The translations under genes and the position numbers were made by a program. The notes beneath the pieces are model-generated. The model did not search any database. It saw only the letters and a list, made by a program, of their open reading frames with translations, and was not told the origin of the DNA. From positions 65,770,149 through 65,834,148 of the forward strand of contig NC_135505.1 in NCBI RefSeq assembly GCF_052857255.1: a stretch of DNA of 64,000 bases, given 5' to 3'. Each line of letters starts with the position of its first letter. Within the stretch, counting starts at the first letter, position 1. This stretch comes from Amblyomma americanum (Eukaryota > Arthropoda > Arachnida > Ixodida > Ixodidae). Shown in pieces: positions 33,271 through 44,928 of the stretch.

Positions 33271-35062
33271 AAGAGACGTGTATTTTCTGTTTGCGATAAG
33301 TATGACCCTCTTCAAATGAGAAATGGCATATCTTGAACGTTTCTGTTGATAGCGTTGTGGGCGAACTCTCTGCGCATGCCCTGATTTTTCTTATATTTGC
33401 TGCGCTGTTAGTGAATAAATTTATATGAAGTTTAGCGCTAGTCCTGTGTGGCCCTTTCTTGTGTTCGTCATGGTTGCGCTATTATTTTTTTGTTACAGTG
33501 TAAAGAAGATTAACACAGAGCTGCACATTATATCTAGCTTTCAAATATTAAACGGTGCTAGCCATATTACCTTGATTGCATGGCAGCCTGCCTAGGATTA
33601 CTACAGCTGTGCGTCATTTGTTTCTGATTTTTCCCACACATAGATTGGAGGCAGTGCCCCTCAAACTAATTTAATATCAAACCTTTGCCTAAGAAGTCGA
33701 GCTTAGTTTTGAAAAAAATACTGCATTGGCACTTCACGCAATAAAATGAGATCAGAACTATTCAAACAATTATTCAAAACTTCTTTCACTACTAAGTCCT
33801 CCAAAACATTGAATGGCTCCAAAATCTGTAATAGAATAGCTGTAGCAGCATGACATAGTATACTATGTTCACTGATGGACATCAAACAATGATGAACTTG
33901 CTACAATGTTATAATTACATACTAAAATACATACCGCGCAAATCGAGTCTCGACTACTTGTGCGGTTTTGAAGAAGCCAGGTTGAACTTCAGTGCCAGTA
34001 GCGACAGTGCTGGTGCACATTTTGCATGCCTCCTACTGCCAGGTGTACTGCAATATAGGGATAGCATTAGTGTAACGGTTGGTTTTAATACGTATGAACA
34101 TTAAACCACATATTGTCAGCGTGCATGCTCAAGAAACAACAGGAGTATTTTGACAATGAAAACCTACAACATTTGAATCCAAATTGTATTCATTACACAA
34201 ATGCCGCAAATTCATAAGAGGCGTAATTTAATCAGGATAGCTGCTGGCACAGTAAGCATAGACAAACTTCTTCACCACAATCGCTGAGTATCAGCGAATT
34301 GTCTCTAAGTGCCTAACATAATTCACATATTGTCTAACAACATCAACTGCAGAATAAAGAAAGAACTATATTGTTACTGTTTAGGCGACTCAAAACATTT
34401 ATAACAGAGAAAGCTTGGAAATTGTACCACAAAGACTATACTCTCCCACAAGCATTATATGCTGGGCTGAACTTAAGAGAACACAAGAGCACAAAAAGAG
34501 GTGACATAGACTGTATGGTTTTGTGACCAAATGTTTGGCCACCAACTAGCCCATAACTTTCCACTTGCCAAAAGAGCAAGTCCACTTTTCACCATTCGTT
34601 CTTAACCAGAGTGAAAAGCAAGTTACATATCAACTTAACGCCATTTACTCACCCTCCTTCCAATAGATTACAGCAAAACTGCTGGCATGATAAGTCGCTC
34701 TCTGGGTTAGCAAAGAATATTGCATGATGTGTGCGAAAATAGCCGCTGGCTACGGAACGCACAGCAAAAATTAGGTGCTCATTTCTTGCCTATCAACGTT
34801 CCACGTTTACTGTTTTATCGTTTGCTTTATACTCCATTGCAAAAAGAACTGACGCCGTCCATCCACCCACGAGAGAAGAAAAAAAATGCGACCTTGCAGG
34901 TGGAGTCGTCTTCAAGCGGTAAAGTTATAACAAGTTTACTGCCCAATGAGAATCAGATATAGTGTTGCGGTAGTTGTGATCACTGCATGCAGTACGCGCT
35001 ACAGAAGCGTACACACTAGTGTACTCGCCCTTTTCTGAACGGGGACTGTGTCTTCGACATAC
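33271..35062. other. Lipase intron 4, anonymous stretch
   Basis: Nothing is recognised. A splice-bounded segment on the minus strand (33935-34047) was considered as a third exon of the neighbouring protease-like gene, but it hits a stop in the required frame. Confidence 0.4.
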
Positions 35063-35152
35063 CTGACTGAATGGTCATGAGCTGGGACAAACACGTTGCG
35101 TTTAAGAGACGACAGGCAATATTCTTGCGCGGAGGAGACGAAGGATCGGAGT
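35063..35152 (-). CDS. Possible nested gene, exon B
   Basis: A 90-base minus-strand segment is bounded by TTTCGCTGCAG (acceptor) and TCAG|GTATGT (donor). Its phase (2 bases, 29 codons, 1 base) fits exon A across a 225-bp intron. It encodes Y-S-D-P-S-S-P-P-R-K-N-I-A-C-R-L-L-N-A, where N-I-A-C-R-L faintly recalls the D-I-A-L-(I/L)-R-L block of S1 proteases. No third exon was found, so the model is incomplete. Confidence 0.28.
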
Positions 35153-35377
35153 CTGCAGCGAAACAAAGCATGAGAAAGATGCTTGCACATTGCGAAGCTG
35201 CGGTCGTGCTTTGTACACGCATCGGCTCCCTCCGGCCGCTATGCAGCCGGTTCAAAACAAAAATTACCAACTAGTAGCGGCTCGAGCGCGCTATCTATGA
35301 TAAAGCATTGTTATTCAATGCACCATAATTTTATGGCAGGTGAAAAACACGTACGACCAAACGGAAAGGTCACTTAC

Positions 35378-35647
35378 ATGTACGGTTGAAATTTGGCCCG
35401 AAGAATCCGTACGGTGAGCTCGCCACGACGATCTGGTGTACGCTGTTTCTTTCAGACGTTGACTGTTTTGCGAAGAGGTCGCTAACTGCAGCGTCGCACA
35501 TCGATGAAGCGGTCACGATGAAGTAATCGCTGAGCACCACCGAATTCAAAACGCATGCGGGCCCGTACAACGCAAAAAGAGGAACGCGCGCCGTGACACG
35601 AACGCACAGCATCCTGCGACAACAAGCGTGGTAAACAGCGGCTTCAT
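35378..35647 (-). pseudogene. Possible nested gene, exon A: signal peptide + S1-protease-like start
   Basis: On the minus strand an ATG at 35647 begins M-K-P-L-F-T-T-L-V-V-A-G-C-C-A-F-V-S, a textbook signal peptide. Shortly after, a frame offset by one base encodes V-P-L-F-A-L-Y-G-P-A-C and V-V-L-S-D-Y-F-I-V-T-A-S-S-M-C. This has the layout of a trypsin-family N-terminal barrel (usual S-x-L-x-x-x-W-V-L-T-A-A-H-C), but the catalytic His is replaced. The exon ends at a strong ACAT|GTAAGT donor (35377). The one-base offset inside CGGCGCGCG suggests a frameshift, by decay or sequencing error. If real, it would be a secreted, catalytically dead serine-protease homologue nested antisense in lipase intron 4. 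The family assignment is weak. Confidence 0.35.
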
Positions 35648-38600
35648 CTTCAACTCTAGGGAAGCAAATATCACAACTTATCACAACAATCTAAATCGAC
35701 AGGCACGTAACCTAACAAGCAGATGGAAAATTACGAAATGTAAAAAAAAAACCCTGCTTCGCGCACTTCACGTCTTACTTTTGTTCGGCACATTTTTACA
35801 CCGTGGTTCGGCTGGGAGCCGCGCGTGCCCTCTTTCCCTTTTCTCCTCTGACTGAGGGAACTTCATTCAACATATTTCCATAAGTGTTGCAAGGTCACGC
35901 CGCCCGCGTGCGGGGCGACAGTCTTCGGTGTCTGCAATGTACGGGCTGCTTGCATTTTTTTTGTGTGTGTCTGTGCCCCTGTGGCCATGTGCCGCGTATT
36001 TTTTCGCGCTTTCGGCGCGTCTCAGCTCTTTCGCTCTCAGAGACAAAGAGCGCGGCGAGACTTTTCTTGTCTTGACAGTTCCTCCTCTTCCTTGCAGCAT
36101 ACGTTTGCGAAGCTTTTCTGGCAGCCAGCTATTACGCCGCGTGGGTAAATACGCAGATTGTTCCGTAAATCTGCTGTCTCATTTACTGCCGCATACGGAA
36201 AGCGCTGCGAAATAACTATCAATAAATTTCCCGACGTACATCGAAGTCATTCATAGAATTGGATAAAAAAGCGATGTAAATACTACAGCATTATTGATTG
36301 CGCGTCAGACACAGTAGCAGTTTGTAATACTGATTTGAAATCTGAACTTATTTTTTTTGCTTATGGGCTGCACGTTTAAGAAGATTCCAAAGAAAGTAAA
36401 AAACCGGCTCCGTTCCGAAGTAGTTTAGCTCTAGCGAAATACATATGGCTATAGGAATATGAATTTAGTAAACCCGTACCCAGTGTTCTAGAGGTTTCAG
36501 GCAAAGTCATTTGATCTTTTGAGGAATATGGCGCAGAAGAGGGTTTAAAACAACAGTCCAACACTGCTCATGCAGCAGTTCTCACCTCTCGTCGCTCGAG
36601 TGTTCCCGGAGTTCTCGAAATATTTTTAAGGATGGGTCTACTCAGCAGAAATTAAGCACTGCCAGCGTTCTGCCACCCAAGCACATGTTAAGACGCTTCA
36701 AACCACAGGAGGTTCGGGTGACTCCGTCTATTATACGCGCTTATACTGAATCCTTTTTTTTTATTCGTCTGGCATTGTTGATATTCCAGTTAAGACTCGA
36801 GCGACTGTAACGGGCAACGCACTATATCGAGGACATTCATGGCGGGTTGAAGATACGATTTAGCTCGCGCCTCTTAAGTCTCCAGAGAGAGCTTAATGCC
36901 GATTTCGTGTAACACTACGTCGCTTTATTTCCTTATGAAACACGCGCCATAACGAGAGTTTTCGATCACCAGCGCACGTGATTCGGAACTGCACGGGGGT
37001 AAAGAAACGTCCTGGTGTTTATCTCACGCGATTAGAAAATAAATAACCACTCTAACGAATAGAGCTGTGAAGCAAAACTGTCCCTTTCAAAACTTTTAGT
37101 ACTTTAATAAAAGGTTAATCATAAACCGAAATTATAAATGAAATAATTTTCACGCCTCTTGTATGTTCGTTAGAGTGGAGCGTTAAGAGGTTGATTTCTT
37201 TCTGGGAGCTGCAATTGGTCAACGGAGGGACACAGAACCCATGATGCCGCCGGTCTATGCCGACTTGATGCTTTTTTGAAAGGTGCCCAATCATGAGTAT
37301 GAAAGCACATGCGTCGAATATTAGTTATTTTGACCGTTAGCAGCCAGAACAAGTCTGCATGCGTGATGATGGTTGTCATTGTGGATCGCGGCCTATGCAC
37401 CGTTTTCCAGTATCGTTCTGCTCATGCTCCAAGCCACCTCGTCCGCCGTTTTTGAAGACCATGCTATGCGAAAATGGGGAGATCACTGTAAATGTTCTTC
37501 CACTGAAGACGTTTCCGGGCTTCAGTGCTAGCACCTTCTGGGCCCTTGCAGAAGCGAGGAGGCGCGGTCAGTTTCGCCACCGTCCATTAGCCACTTATCA
37601 AAAGGATCAATGCAGGAGGGCGCGTGTGTCCACAGATGACTCACGTCTACCTGATCTGGCTAGGTGAAGCCAGCATAGCTCTTAACTATTGCCCTCAAAA
37701 TAACCAAGCCGCCCCGCTTTCGGGAGAGGGCCAGTTTCGAAAGGGGAGGCGGTGCGGGCTGCATGCTTTGTTGTACAGCGTCTTCGCGCAGGGGAACAGA
37801 GCTGGTTTTAGGAGCGTAAAAAGGAGTGTAAGTTTTCCGAAACATACTACCGGCCTGCACGTAGGTTTTAGGAGAGTCCAAAGTTAGTCCATGCGTATTC
37901 AGGTAGCATAAATTGTGAAGATGCATCCTCTTTGCACATTTTTTTAGTCTACGTGGTGCACCATGTAGAGACTGAGGAATATCGGGAAGTCGAGTCTTCT
38001 TACTTGGCTTAACTACAGTCTGGAATGACACGTGGATTGAACTATATACGTACTACTTTTCTCGAGACAAACGTTGGAGAAATGCCGTGAAAATATCTGT
38101 TTCAATCTAGCACCGAACTTTTTCGCTTGCGTTAAATGTATTGAAGAAGCTAAAAACGCAGTTTTGAAATATTGTAATCTGCACATAGAGGAGAGTTTGG
38201 CGGCGAAAATGATAATTTCGAGGTACAAACCATGTTTTCGGCCGGACACTAGCTGACCCAAAAAAGAAACCTCGACTTCCGGGTATACCCGCGGTAAATG
38301 AAGTGCTCATTACGCGACCGGCATAGATGGTTGCGCCATATTTTCCTCAAGGCAATATTTAATATTTCTCCGCGTGCCCACTCGTGCAAAACTGAAACCG
38401 GAAAAGGTTTGGGCACCCAATTGCAGTGGTTTCACATCTCAACGAGGATAAACGAAAAGGTGAGTAGCAGGCATCATAAAACTTTCAAAAGGAGACTTGG
38501 CGGCTGTTCTGTGTCGTCGTTGCGCAAACATCTATGTAACAACACTTCTGAGACACATTTTTACGGGAAAATACCGACAGCAATGTGGGATTGTGCCGGC

Positions 38601-38888
38601 GAGCCAAATACGCAATGGAGCAAGCAACGCGACTCCGCGCACGACGATCCATCTTAGACTAGTTTGCCGCGCCACCTCAGCATAGCGTCAAATTTTTAAA
38701 AATCGCAAAAACAATAACCAAATCATTGATTTACTCTAGTCAACCGAACGCAGATGACAGTGCCACAGGCATATTTTTCAAATCAGGGCACAACCTTATG
38801 GCAACTGCGTTGCCATCAGTGCCCTCCTTACTTCCGGTTTTTGTAAGAAAAAATTTATTCGATTTCTTCTCGCCTCGGTTTTGCACAG
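35648..38888. other. End of lipase intron 4, unassigned
   Basis: There is no recognised gene. The minus strand at 38031-37660 has a 123-codon frame with a biased composition (K/R/P-rich, ending in S-R-K-R-G-G-L-V-I-L-R-A-I). It is bounded by further short minus frames up to about 38310. Together these may be an unrecognised transposase relic. Nothing else can be supported. Confidence 0.35.
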
Positions 38889-38984
38889 GTGAAGGTGTTC
38901 GTCGGTCTGGCCCCGTTCAACAAGCTGTCCCACATGGACCTCGACGTTGTGAACGTGGTTGTACCTTTCGCACATCATTACGTG
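38889..38984 (+). CDS. Acid lipase exon 5
   Basis: There are 32 codons in phase 0, after TTTTGCACAG and before TACGTG|GTAAGT. The segment V-K-V-F-V-G-L-A-P-F-N-K-L (residues 202-214) matches the family block following the nucleophile elbow (mammalian K-M-F-F-A-L-G-P-V-A). It resumes the protein in frame after the 17.3-kb intron, showing that splicing must bridge the whole PLE palindrome. Confidence 0.88.
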
Positions 38985-39106
38985 GTAAGTGTGTATTACC
39001 GGCACTGTTGTCTAGCCTTTTAAAACTTCTAAACACTTATACGGACATTACCTACGGTGTGCGACATGCCTCTAATTCAATACTGGGACTAACTGTTTAA
39101 GTGAGC

Positions 39107-39350
39107 AGTTAAGTACTGAATAGTGGTCAACCACTAAAGTAGATAGAACATCTTATGTGTATGGCGATTCGCTTCAACGCTAAATATTAGTTAACTGCTT
39201 TAAGTGAACAGTTAAGTACTGAATAGTGGTTAACCACTATAGCAGCTAGAACGTCATAGGTGTATGGCGATGCGATACAACACTAAATATTAGTTAACTA
39301 CTATAGTAGCACGTCTCAGCTGCATGCCAATGCGCCACACCACTAACAGT
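39107..39350 (+). repeat. Tandem repeat, 103-bp unit, about 2.3 copies
   Basis: AGTTAAGTACTGAATAGTGG begins at 39107 and again at 39210. Both are followed by AACCACTA, GTGTATGGCGAT and CTAAATATTAGTTAACT. A partial third unit runs to about 39350. The unit contains its own small palindromes (TGGTTAACCA, AGTTAACT). It lies 120 bp downstream of lipase exon 5. Confidence 0.8.
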
Positions 39351-40431
39351 GCTATGCCGACAAAAACGCCCTTGTAATTACAAAAGACCTTTTGAAAGCA
39401 TTGCAGCACATCTTAAGTGAAACATTCGGTATATCTGGCACAATGTACGTTTCTGTTCGTCTGGCTTGGGAAATAATATCATCAGCGCGCTCGAACGTGG
39501 CATGTGCGGCGACATGTGCGGCAACGATATCTCCATTATCGCTGTTTTTTTGTGCTATCAAAATGCTAGCACAAGGGTAGCCGCGTAAAGTTCAAATTAA
39601 AAGTATGAGGAGTAGACCTTCAGTTTTTTTGCGCTTTAATACTGGCAAGTTCAAGTGTTTGGCGGTATATTGATGCACGTTAACACGAAACACTCGTCGA
39701 ACACATCACACCAACATGATATAGCATGCTTCAGGAAGAAAACATTGTTAAGTTCTTAATGAACTGAGTAAAGGGAATGTGCCACAAACGTTCGAGGTCT
39801 TCACTCGGGCAAACCCGAATAGCGCGGGCCTTATTGTAGGCAATAACACGAGCCACCCAGTGCCACCGTTTTCCAGTGGCACCGCCACTGTATCGGCGGC
39901 AAGAGGTGGCGTCAAGTGCGCGTCAGGATTCACATGTGATGCTACCAAAAAAGACTAAGTGTGCAATCCGAATTGGATCAGGATGTCGTGCCTCACGTCA
40001 ACATAGGGGGGCGTGAAGCTTGTGATGGCAGCGGAAGGAGCTCAAGGGCGTCAACTCGTAGAACATACGACAGAGCTGAATGCTTGAAGAACTGCGTTTA
40101 CTTACCTCTCTCGATTTGGCAGCAAACACTGGATCAGCAAAATGCGGGCGTCTTCTGACCGGAGCTTATGCACGCGCTTGGTTAAACTGCGGTAACCTCC
40201 AGACCGACATCGCAGTGCGCCGTCAGAAAAAGGGGGAGTTGTGCACGTTCGAACACGTGAATTAAGCAATCAGTCTCTCCGGGAGAAAAAGCCACGGCTC
40301 CGGACGGTAATGGCCATCGTGTTTGGTGGGTGTGGAAGCATTTATTTCTGAACCATATTATTTATTGCCCTCGCAAGCAGATTTTGATGGACAATATTTG
40401 TTCTGAAATAACGCCTTACTAGAGCCTTCCA

Positions 40432-40570
40432 GGGGTGCCCAATGGCTATGGCGTTTGACTAATATTCCCAAGGCGACGGGATCAAATCCAGGGCGAGAAG
40501 GCTGCGTTTAGGCGGAAACAAAATCTGCGCGGTGCGATGTCAGCGTGCGTACAACAACCCCTTGTTGGTA
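40432..40570 (+). mobile_element. tRNA-derived SINE, head and partial body
   Basis: A-box-like GGCTATGGCG at 40444-40453 and B-box-like GGATCAAATCC at 40479-40489 form an internal Pol III promoter with normal spacing. They are followed by the body string GGCTGCGTTTAGGCGGAAAC and GTGCGATGTCAGCGTGCGT. This matches the ixodid tick SINE whose 3' part is seen at 42540-42665 and 54570-54810. The copy is truncated at the 3' side and diverged. Confidence 0.6.
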
Positions 40571-40794
40571 GAGATAAAACCAGAGCCCAGTATTTCTTGA
40601 TATTTAGCAGTTACAAAAGGTATTTTGCAAGTTAGCAAAGGTATTTCTTAAGCTTTAGCGGTTACAGTTGCATTGGCCTTTGCGTGTACAAACTGTTGTG
40701 ATCATTAAAGAGAATTGTCAAGATTATTTAGAGTGTAATAGATAAGTGGATACAAAGAACTCGCAATACAACGAACTCGCTGGAATTTTCGCAG

Positions 40795-40947
40795 AACATG
40801 TTGTACACGGCCGGTCAATACGAGGTCATGCCGAGGGGATTCCCATTGATGCCTTTGGCGCGAACGTTCTGCGCCCTCCCCACTCGAGCCATCTGCGCCT
40901 TTCTCGGCGACGCGTTCAGCAACCTGGGAAGCCACTACATCAACGTG
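40795..40947 (+). CDS. Acid lipase exon 6 (cap/lid region)
   Basis: There are 51 codons in phase 0, after ATTTTCGCAG and before AACGTG|GTGAGT. It encodes residues 234-284, the variable cap (lid) region, with M-P-R-G-F-P-L-M-P-L-A-R-T-F-C-A-L-P-T-R. The cap is poorly conserved across the family, so assignment rests on position, phase and the two Cys residues typical of the region. Confidence 0.85.
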
Positions 40948-42539
40948 GTGAGTGCAGTGCTTAAAAAAAGTGCGCATGCCAATTCAGTTGCTTCAAAACA
41001 ATCATTCAGGTGTGTTTTGTGTGTTCTGTCTCAACCTTATATCTTGCTGCCCTAGACGATTTGTAAACCGAGTAAACCTGCCATACACTATATATAAAAC
41101 CATTTAGGCACTTATATTTTTCATCGTATTATAAAAATCATAAAAGTTTCGAAAAAGGATTTTCGAGGTTCTGAGTACGTCGTGTTAGGAATTCAATACT
41201 GCTTGATATCTCTTACCTGTGTGGATACATTTGGGCAGTTTCCATGGCGGATCAGAGCGCATTTTGTCCGTCATATGATGCTGTGGCTATCTTTTTTTCA
41301 TTGAGAACAGATTTGTTTCAGTTCTGTATAAGGCGAGCAATGCGTGTGGTCAGATGAACGCCCATTATACAGAGGTCTTCCCTGAACGGCGCCAGAAGTC
41401 GCGTAGTTTTCGTTTTTTTGTAGCTGGGATCTATCTTTGCGAACAGTTTTTGCATGACAAATCAAGACACAGCCAAGCTCTTCTGAGTAGCTAGTTTGTA
41501 TTCTCTTTATGCCACTTCCTTCGAGCCCTCTGTAAATATTCGTTAAATTTAAAAATATTTGCATGACTAGGTCAGCTATGTCATTTATTAACGAGTCATT
41601 CGTGTTATTCACACTGCACGGCTTTCGTTTTTTTCATCCATGCAGCTGTTTGATTCCTAATGGGGTTGCCGCCTTGCCTGGCACGCCTGATGTACAGTCC
41701 GAGTGATTTGAAAATGATCACTTTAGTTTGTACGGACTTGAATTTAAGTGTTCTAGTGCAATTTATTTTTCAAGAAGGCGGACCCATATTTGCAAGCGTT
41801 GATTGTAACTTGTTAACTCTATACATCACCCGCAGTTTTTTTTAATAGTGACCGCCACAGCAGAAAATTATTATTGCTTCGTTCGTTCAGCAGGAAGAGA
41901 GCGTTAGCCTTCAAATCACTTCGGGCTATATAAAAACCTCTCGCTAGACATTGTTAACTTGAGGTAGCGAGCGCCATGAATTGGGGTTGTTGGAACGGCA
42001 AATTTGGTATTTGTGCTATCTGGCGCTTGCAACAGAATGCTTTGTTCGAGCTTTGAAAGCTAATGAAACTGAAGCAGCCGTGAGTATATTTATTCAAATT
42101 ACGGGACTAGGGTTTACACGATTGCAGTTCTATGTCAATAAAAAATAAAACAATTTATATGGATGCATATGCGGCATTGCTAGTACAAGGAAAAAAAGTT
42201 GCAGTAAAATTCAAGCTGCGCTTTAAAGCAATGAATTTACATCGACGATGTCAAGTATTTAACTTCGCTATTACTATTCCGAAGAAAGCACTCATTAACT
42301 ATCAAGTGTTTTTGTTGTGTGGTCCCTGTTAGTGCTGTTTCATTCTGCGGCTTCCAACAGAGCCTCTAGCGAACCAACAATCCCATTTCATTTCTCAGCT
42401 AATGATAGTGATGGGCACGCGGTTCACATGCCTGAGTGTGAATAGGTGTGCGCGTCTTCCTAAACTCTTCATTATTGGTCGTATAGCTTGAGCACTAGGA
42501 GAATCACGTAGGAAAAAGTGTCCGCTGACTTGGGCTGCT

Positions 42540-42665
42540 GAAGAACGATTAAAATTATTCCTAAGTGCTCTCACTTCCTCCTTTATCCTTTCTCTTACGG
42601 CGCGGTTCAGGTGTCCATCGAAATGTAAGACAGATACTGCGCCGTTTTCTTTCCCCGAAAACCAA
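42540..42665 (+). mobile_element. Tick SINE, 3' part
   Basis: The string TTACGGCGCGGTTCAGGTGT followed by AGACAGATACTGCGCC and TTTCTTTCCCC is shared with 54729-54790. The 5' half (tRNA head) is missing. It lies in lipase intron 6, sense orientation. Confidence 0.7.
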
Positions 42666-43185
42666 TGTTCACTTTTCTAAGAGAATCAAAACGGAAATAA
42701 ACACGAGGTCAACTAGATTGGTAATTACAACCTTAGGTTCGGCAACCCAGCTCGTTTCCAACTAACCGGCCACAACACACGTCGTGGGAGCAGGAAAGGA
42801 ATACCTTGGAGGTAACGGGGCCGGTAGCCCTGAGTACGGGTTCGCGCAGCGCCTGGGAGCACAATGGGATGAGCGGAGCAGTGCAGCCGCTACTGCGCGA
42901 TAGCGAGCTACGCGCCACGCACTTAAGTGATAGAAAACTGCTGAAAACTGTAAAGAAATCGAAAAATACAAGAAAAGTGTGAGCCGACCTATGCAGTAGC
43001 AGCGAGCCATGCCTATACCATAATTAACTCCATTAATGTGTCATTACTGGCAGACTGACCAATCGATCCCTTGTGAATTTTTTACAGTATCATTTGATAA
43101 TTTTCTATCAAAAGACGCCAGAACATACTTTCGACTGCGGGATATACTGTAATCCTTGAAGACTTGATTCTCTCTTTTTTTGCAG

Positions 43186-43257
43186 ACTCGATTTCCCGTG
43201 TACTTGTGTCACACACCCGCCGGAACTTCACTGAAAAACCTTGCTCATTTCTTGCAA
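43186..43257 (+). CDS. Acid lipase exon 7
   Basis: There are 24 codons in phase 0, after TTTTTTGCAG and before TTGCAA|GTAAGT. It encodes residues 285-308, including V-Y-L-C-H-T-P-A-G-T-S-L-K-N-L-A-H-F. This is the strongly conserved family block (mammalian Y-T-T-H-S-P-A-G-T-S-V-Q-N). The short exon is below the length of a typical open-frame scan but is unambiguous by motif and splice sites. Confidence 0.9.
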
Positions 43258-44003
43258 GTAAGTTCAGGATGGAAAAATTAAGCCGCGAGTATTGCGCCAC
43301 TTATCCTTTCGCTAACACTTCATCTAATCACTAACGGGAGACGGTTGCTCTCTAAAATTAATTCGTTGCTGTTATGTTAGTCAAAAATTTTGCTCAAATA
43401 ATTTGAGCACTTTATTTGTGAAATTGTGGATTGAAAAGCAAGCCTCTGTTAGTGGGTATCAGCGGTGCCGTATTTTACATCGATAACACAAAATTCTGAC
43501 ATCGAGCTTGAAGGCACAAAAGCAGCATGTTTGCTCTAAAGAAGGCGATAAGTGGCTCCTGAAGAGAAACTGTAAACGAGCGAAATGAGCCTCTCTGCAC
43601 TCTACCAGCATTCAGTAGTGTTGGTTAGAAATTCTGTTTTCCAGATGCACCTTGCATCTACTAAGCATAAAGTACCTTTCTGCTTCTTTTCACTGCGTAC
43701 ATGCTGTTTTGTTGCTTTGTTTCATTCGAAGACAATTAGCTCTATTTTATTTACTTACCAACACTTCATGGTTTCTATTTACATTTCTCCAAATATCCTG
43801 GGTTTCTAGCCGGGTGTGCTTTCTGGTTCTGTTTTAGAAACTGCTTGCTTCACAATACTCTCGTTCATATTCACTCTCCGACCGTAAAGTGTGCACTACA
43901 ATGTAGTGATGGTTTAGTGAACAAATATGAAATAGTGTGCAAACCACGCACACTGCTGTTTTACTGGACCAACCATATTTTGTGCTTTTTGCTTTTACAA
44001 CAG

Positions 44004-44072
44004 CTAGTGAAATCCAAAAAGGTGACAAAGTTTGACTACGGGCCCGATGACAACTTGATTTATTACGGGCAG
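44004..44072 (+). CDS. Acid lipase exon 8
   Basis: There are 23 codons in phase 0, after TTTTACAACAG and before GGGCAG|GTAAGT. It encodes residues 309-331, ending in K-F-D-Y-G-P-D-D-N-L-I-Y-Y-G-Q. This corresponds to the family segment Q-A-F-D-W-G-(S/x)-x-x-N that precedes the catalytic Asp region. Confidence 0.9.
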
Positions 44073-44676
44073 GTAAGTACCAGCGAAAGTCTTTATTTTG
44101 TTATGTGCAGTAGATTTCTCTGTCTCTTTGAAATCTGCGCCGCCTTGACTGTAAACCTTATTCCTAAATGTAACCAGGATCCCAGACTAGAGAGAGATAA
44201 GTATGCTGGTCAATAAGCACTGACGAGGTACGATGAAGTCTTGTTCCTTGTTTTTAACACCTAGCTGCTGAAACGGTGTGACGGCTTTTTAGGGATAAGA
44301 GAGTCATCTCGAATACACTTGAGGAGCTTTCAAAAGTATTGCACGAGCATTTTCTTTTATGTATTATGCTGTCATTTAAGTAAGAATCATTGCAGAAGTC
44401 TGCAGAGGGAGCAAAGGTCATTGTATTGCCCTAAACTGAACAAGTGTGCCGCTAATGGCTTGACGACTGGCAAAGGTTAGAAACTGGTTGCCACAAGTGG
44501 TTGGTTCAGCAGTTGGGGAAAATCATAAGAAAGATATTCATCTTTTGTACTTCATAATACAATGGTAGATGTTTTTGAAGGTAATTTTTTTTATAACTCG
44601 CCTTGTAGGCTTTATAAAGTGGCAATGTCTGACACCCTGCGCGCTCACAGTAACGGAGGTTTCGCTGCCTATGCAG

Positions 44677-44928
44677 GAAGAAGCTCCGGAGTACAAAATA
44701 AGCAACGTTAAGACAGACGTGGGCATCTTCTGGAGCCGCGGCGACAAGTTGGTGTCACCGGCCAACGTGCGTGAACTCCTCAAAGACCTCGGACCACGAG
44801 TGAAAAAAAACTTCTACATAGACGACCCCTACTACACCCACGTACACTTCGCAATAGCGCTGAACAACCCTCAAGTACTCCACAAAGACCTACTGGAATT
44901 CATTGACAAATACGCATCTTCTTCTTAG
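44677..44928 (+). CDS. Acid lipase exon 9 (catalytic Asp and His, stop)
   Basis: The exon follows CTATGCAG and carries 83 codons plus the TAG stop. P-E-Y-K-I-S-N-V (335-342) matches the P-P-x-Y-N-V block. S-R-G-D-K-L-V-S-P-A-N-V (351-362) holds the catalytic Asp354, and Y-T-H-V-H-F-A (384-390) holds the catalytic His386. The C-terminus is E-F-I-D-K-Y-A-S-S-S, with no membrane anchor or ER-retention signal, consistent with a soluble secretory or lysosomal enzyme. Family members usually have G-G-x-D-W-L-A-D around the Asp, so the W-L-A-D part is divergent here. Confidence 0.92.
   Translation, partial: EEAPEYKISNVKTDVGIFWSRGDKLVSPANVRELLKDLGPRVKKNFYIDDPYYTHVHFAIALNNPQVLHKDLLEFIDKYASSS

Larger units (their letters stand above)
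2699..44928 (+). other. Acid lipase gene, full transcription unit (9 coding exons)
   Basis: This gene encodes a 414-residue alpha/beta-hydrolase lipase of the gastric/lysosomal acid lipase family (animal LIPA/LIPF type), which hydrolyses triacylglycerols and sterol esters in lysosomes or as a secreted enzyme. Coding exons: 2699-2833, 18794-18995, 20435-20549, 21399-21549, 38889-38984, 40795-40947, 43186-43257, 44004-44072, 44677-44928. Every intron begins GT and ends AG, with GTGAGT or GTAAG-type donors. Phases agree throughout (0,1,2,0,0,0,0,0), and the joined exons align without gaps in order to the family. Deduced catalytic residues are Ser182, Asp354 and His386. Intron lengths are 15,960, 1,439, 849, 17,339, 1,810, 2,238, 746 and 604 bp. 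The two giant introns are filled by retroelements. The usual family length is about 400 residues, so the model looks complete. A close tick paralogue family is likely, so no symbol is assigned. Confidence 0.85.

Noticed and set aside
33935..34047. Minus-strand segment with good acceptor (TATATTGCAG) and donor (GCG|GTATGT), as a third exon of the nested protease-like gene
   Set aside because: In the phase required by exon B it reaches a TGA after 19 codons, and the other frames also stop. It may be a decoy.
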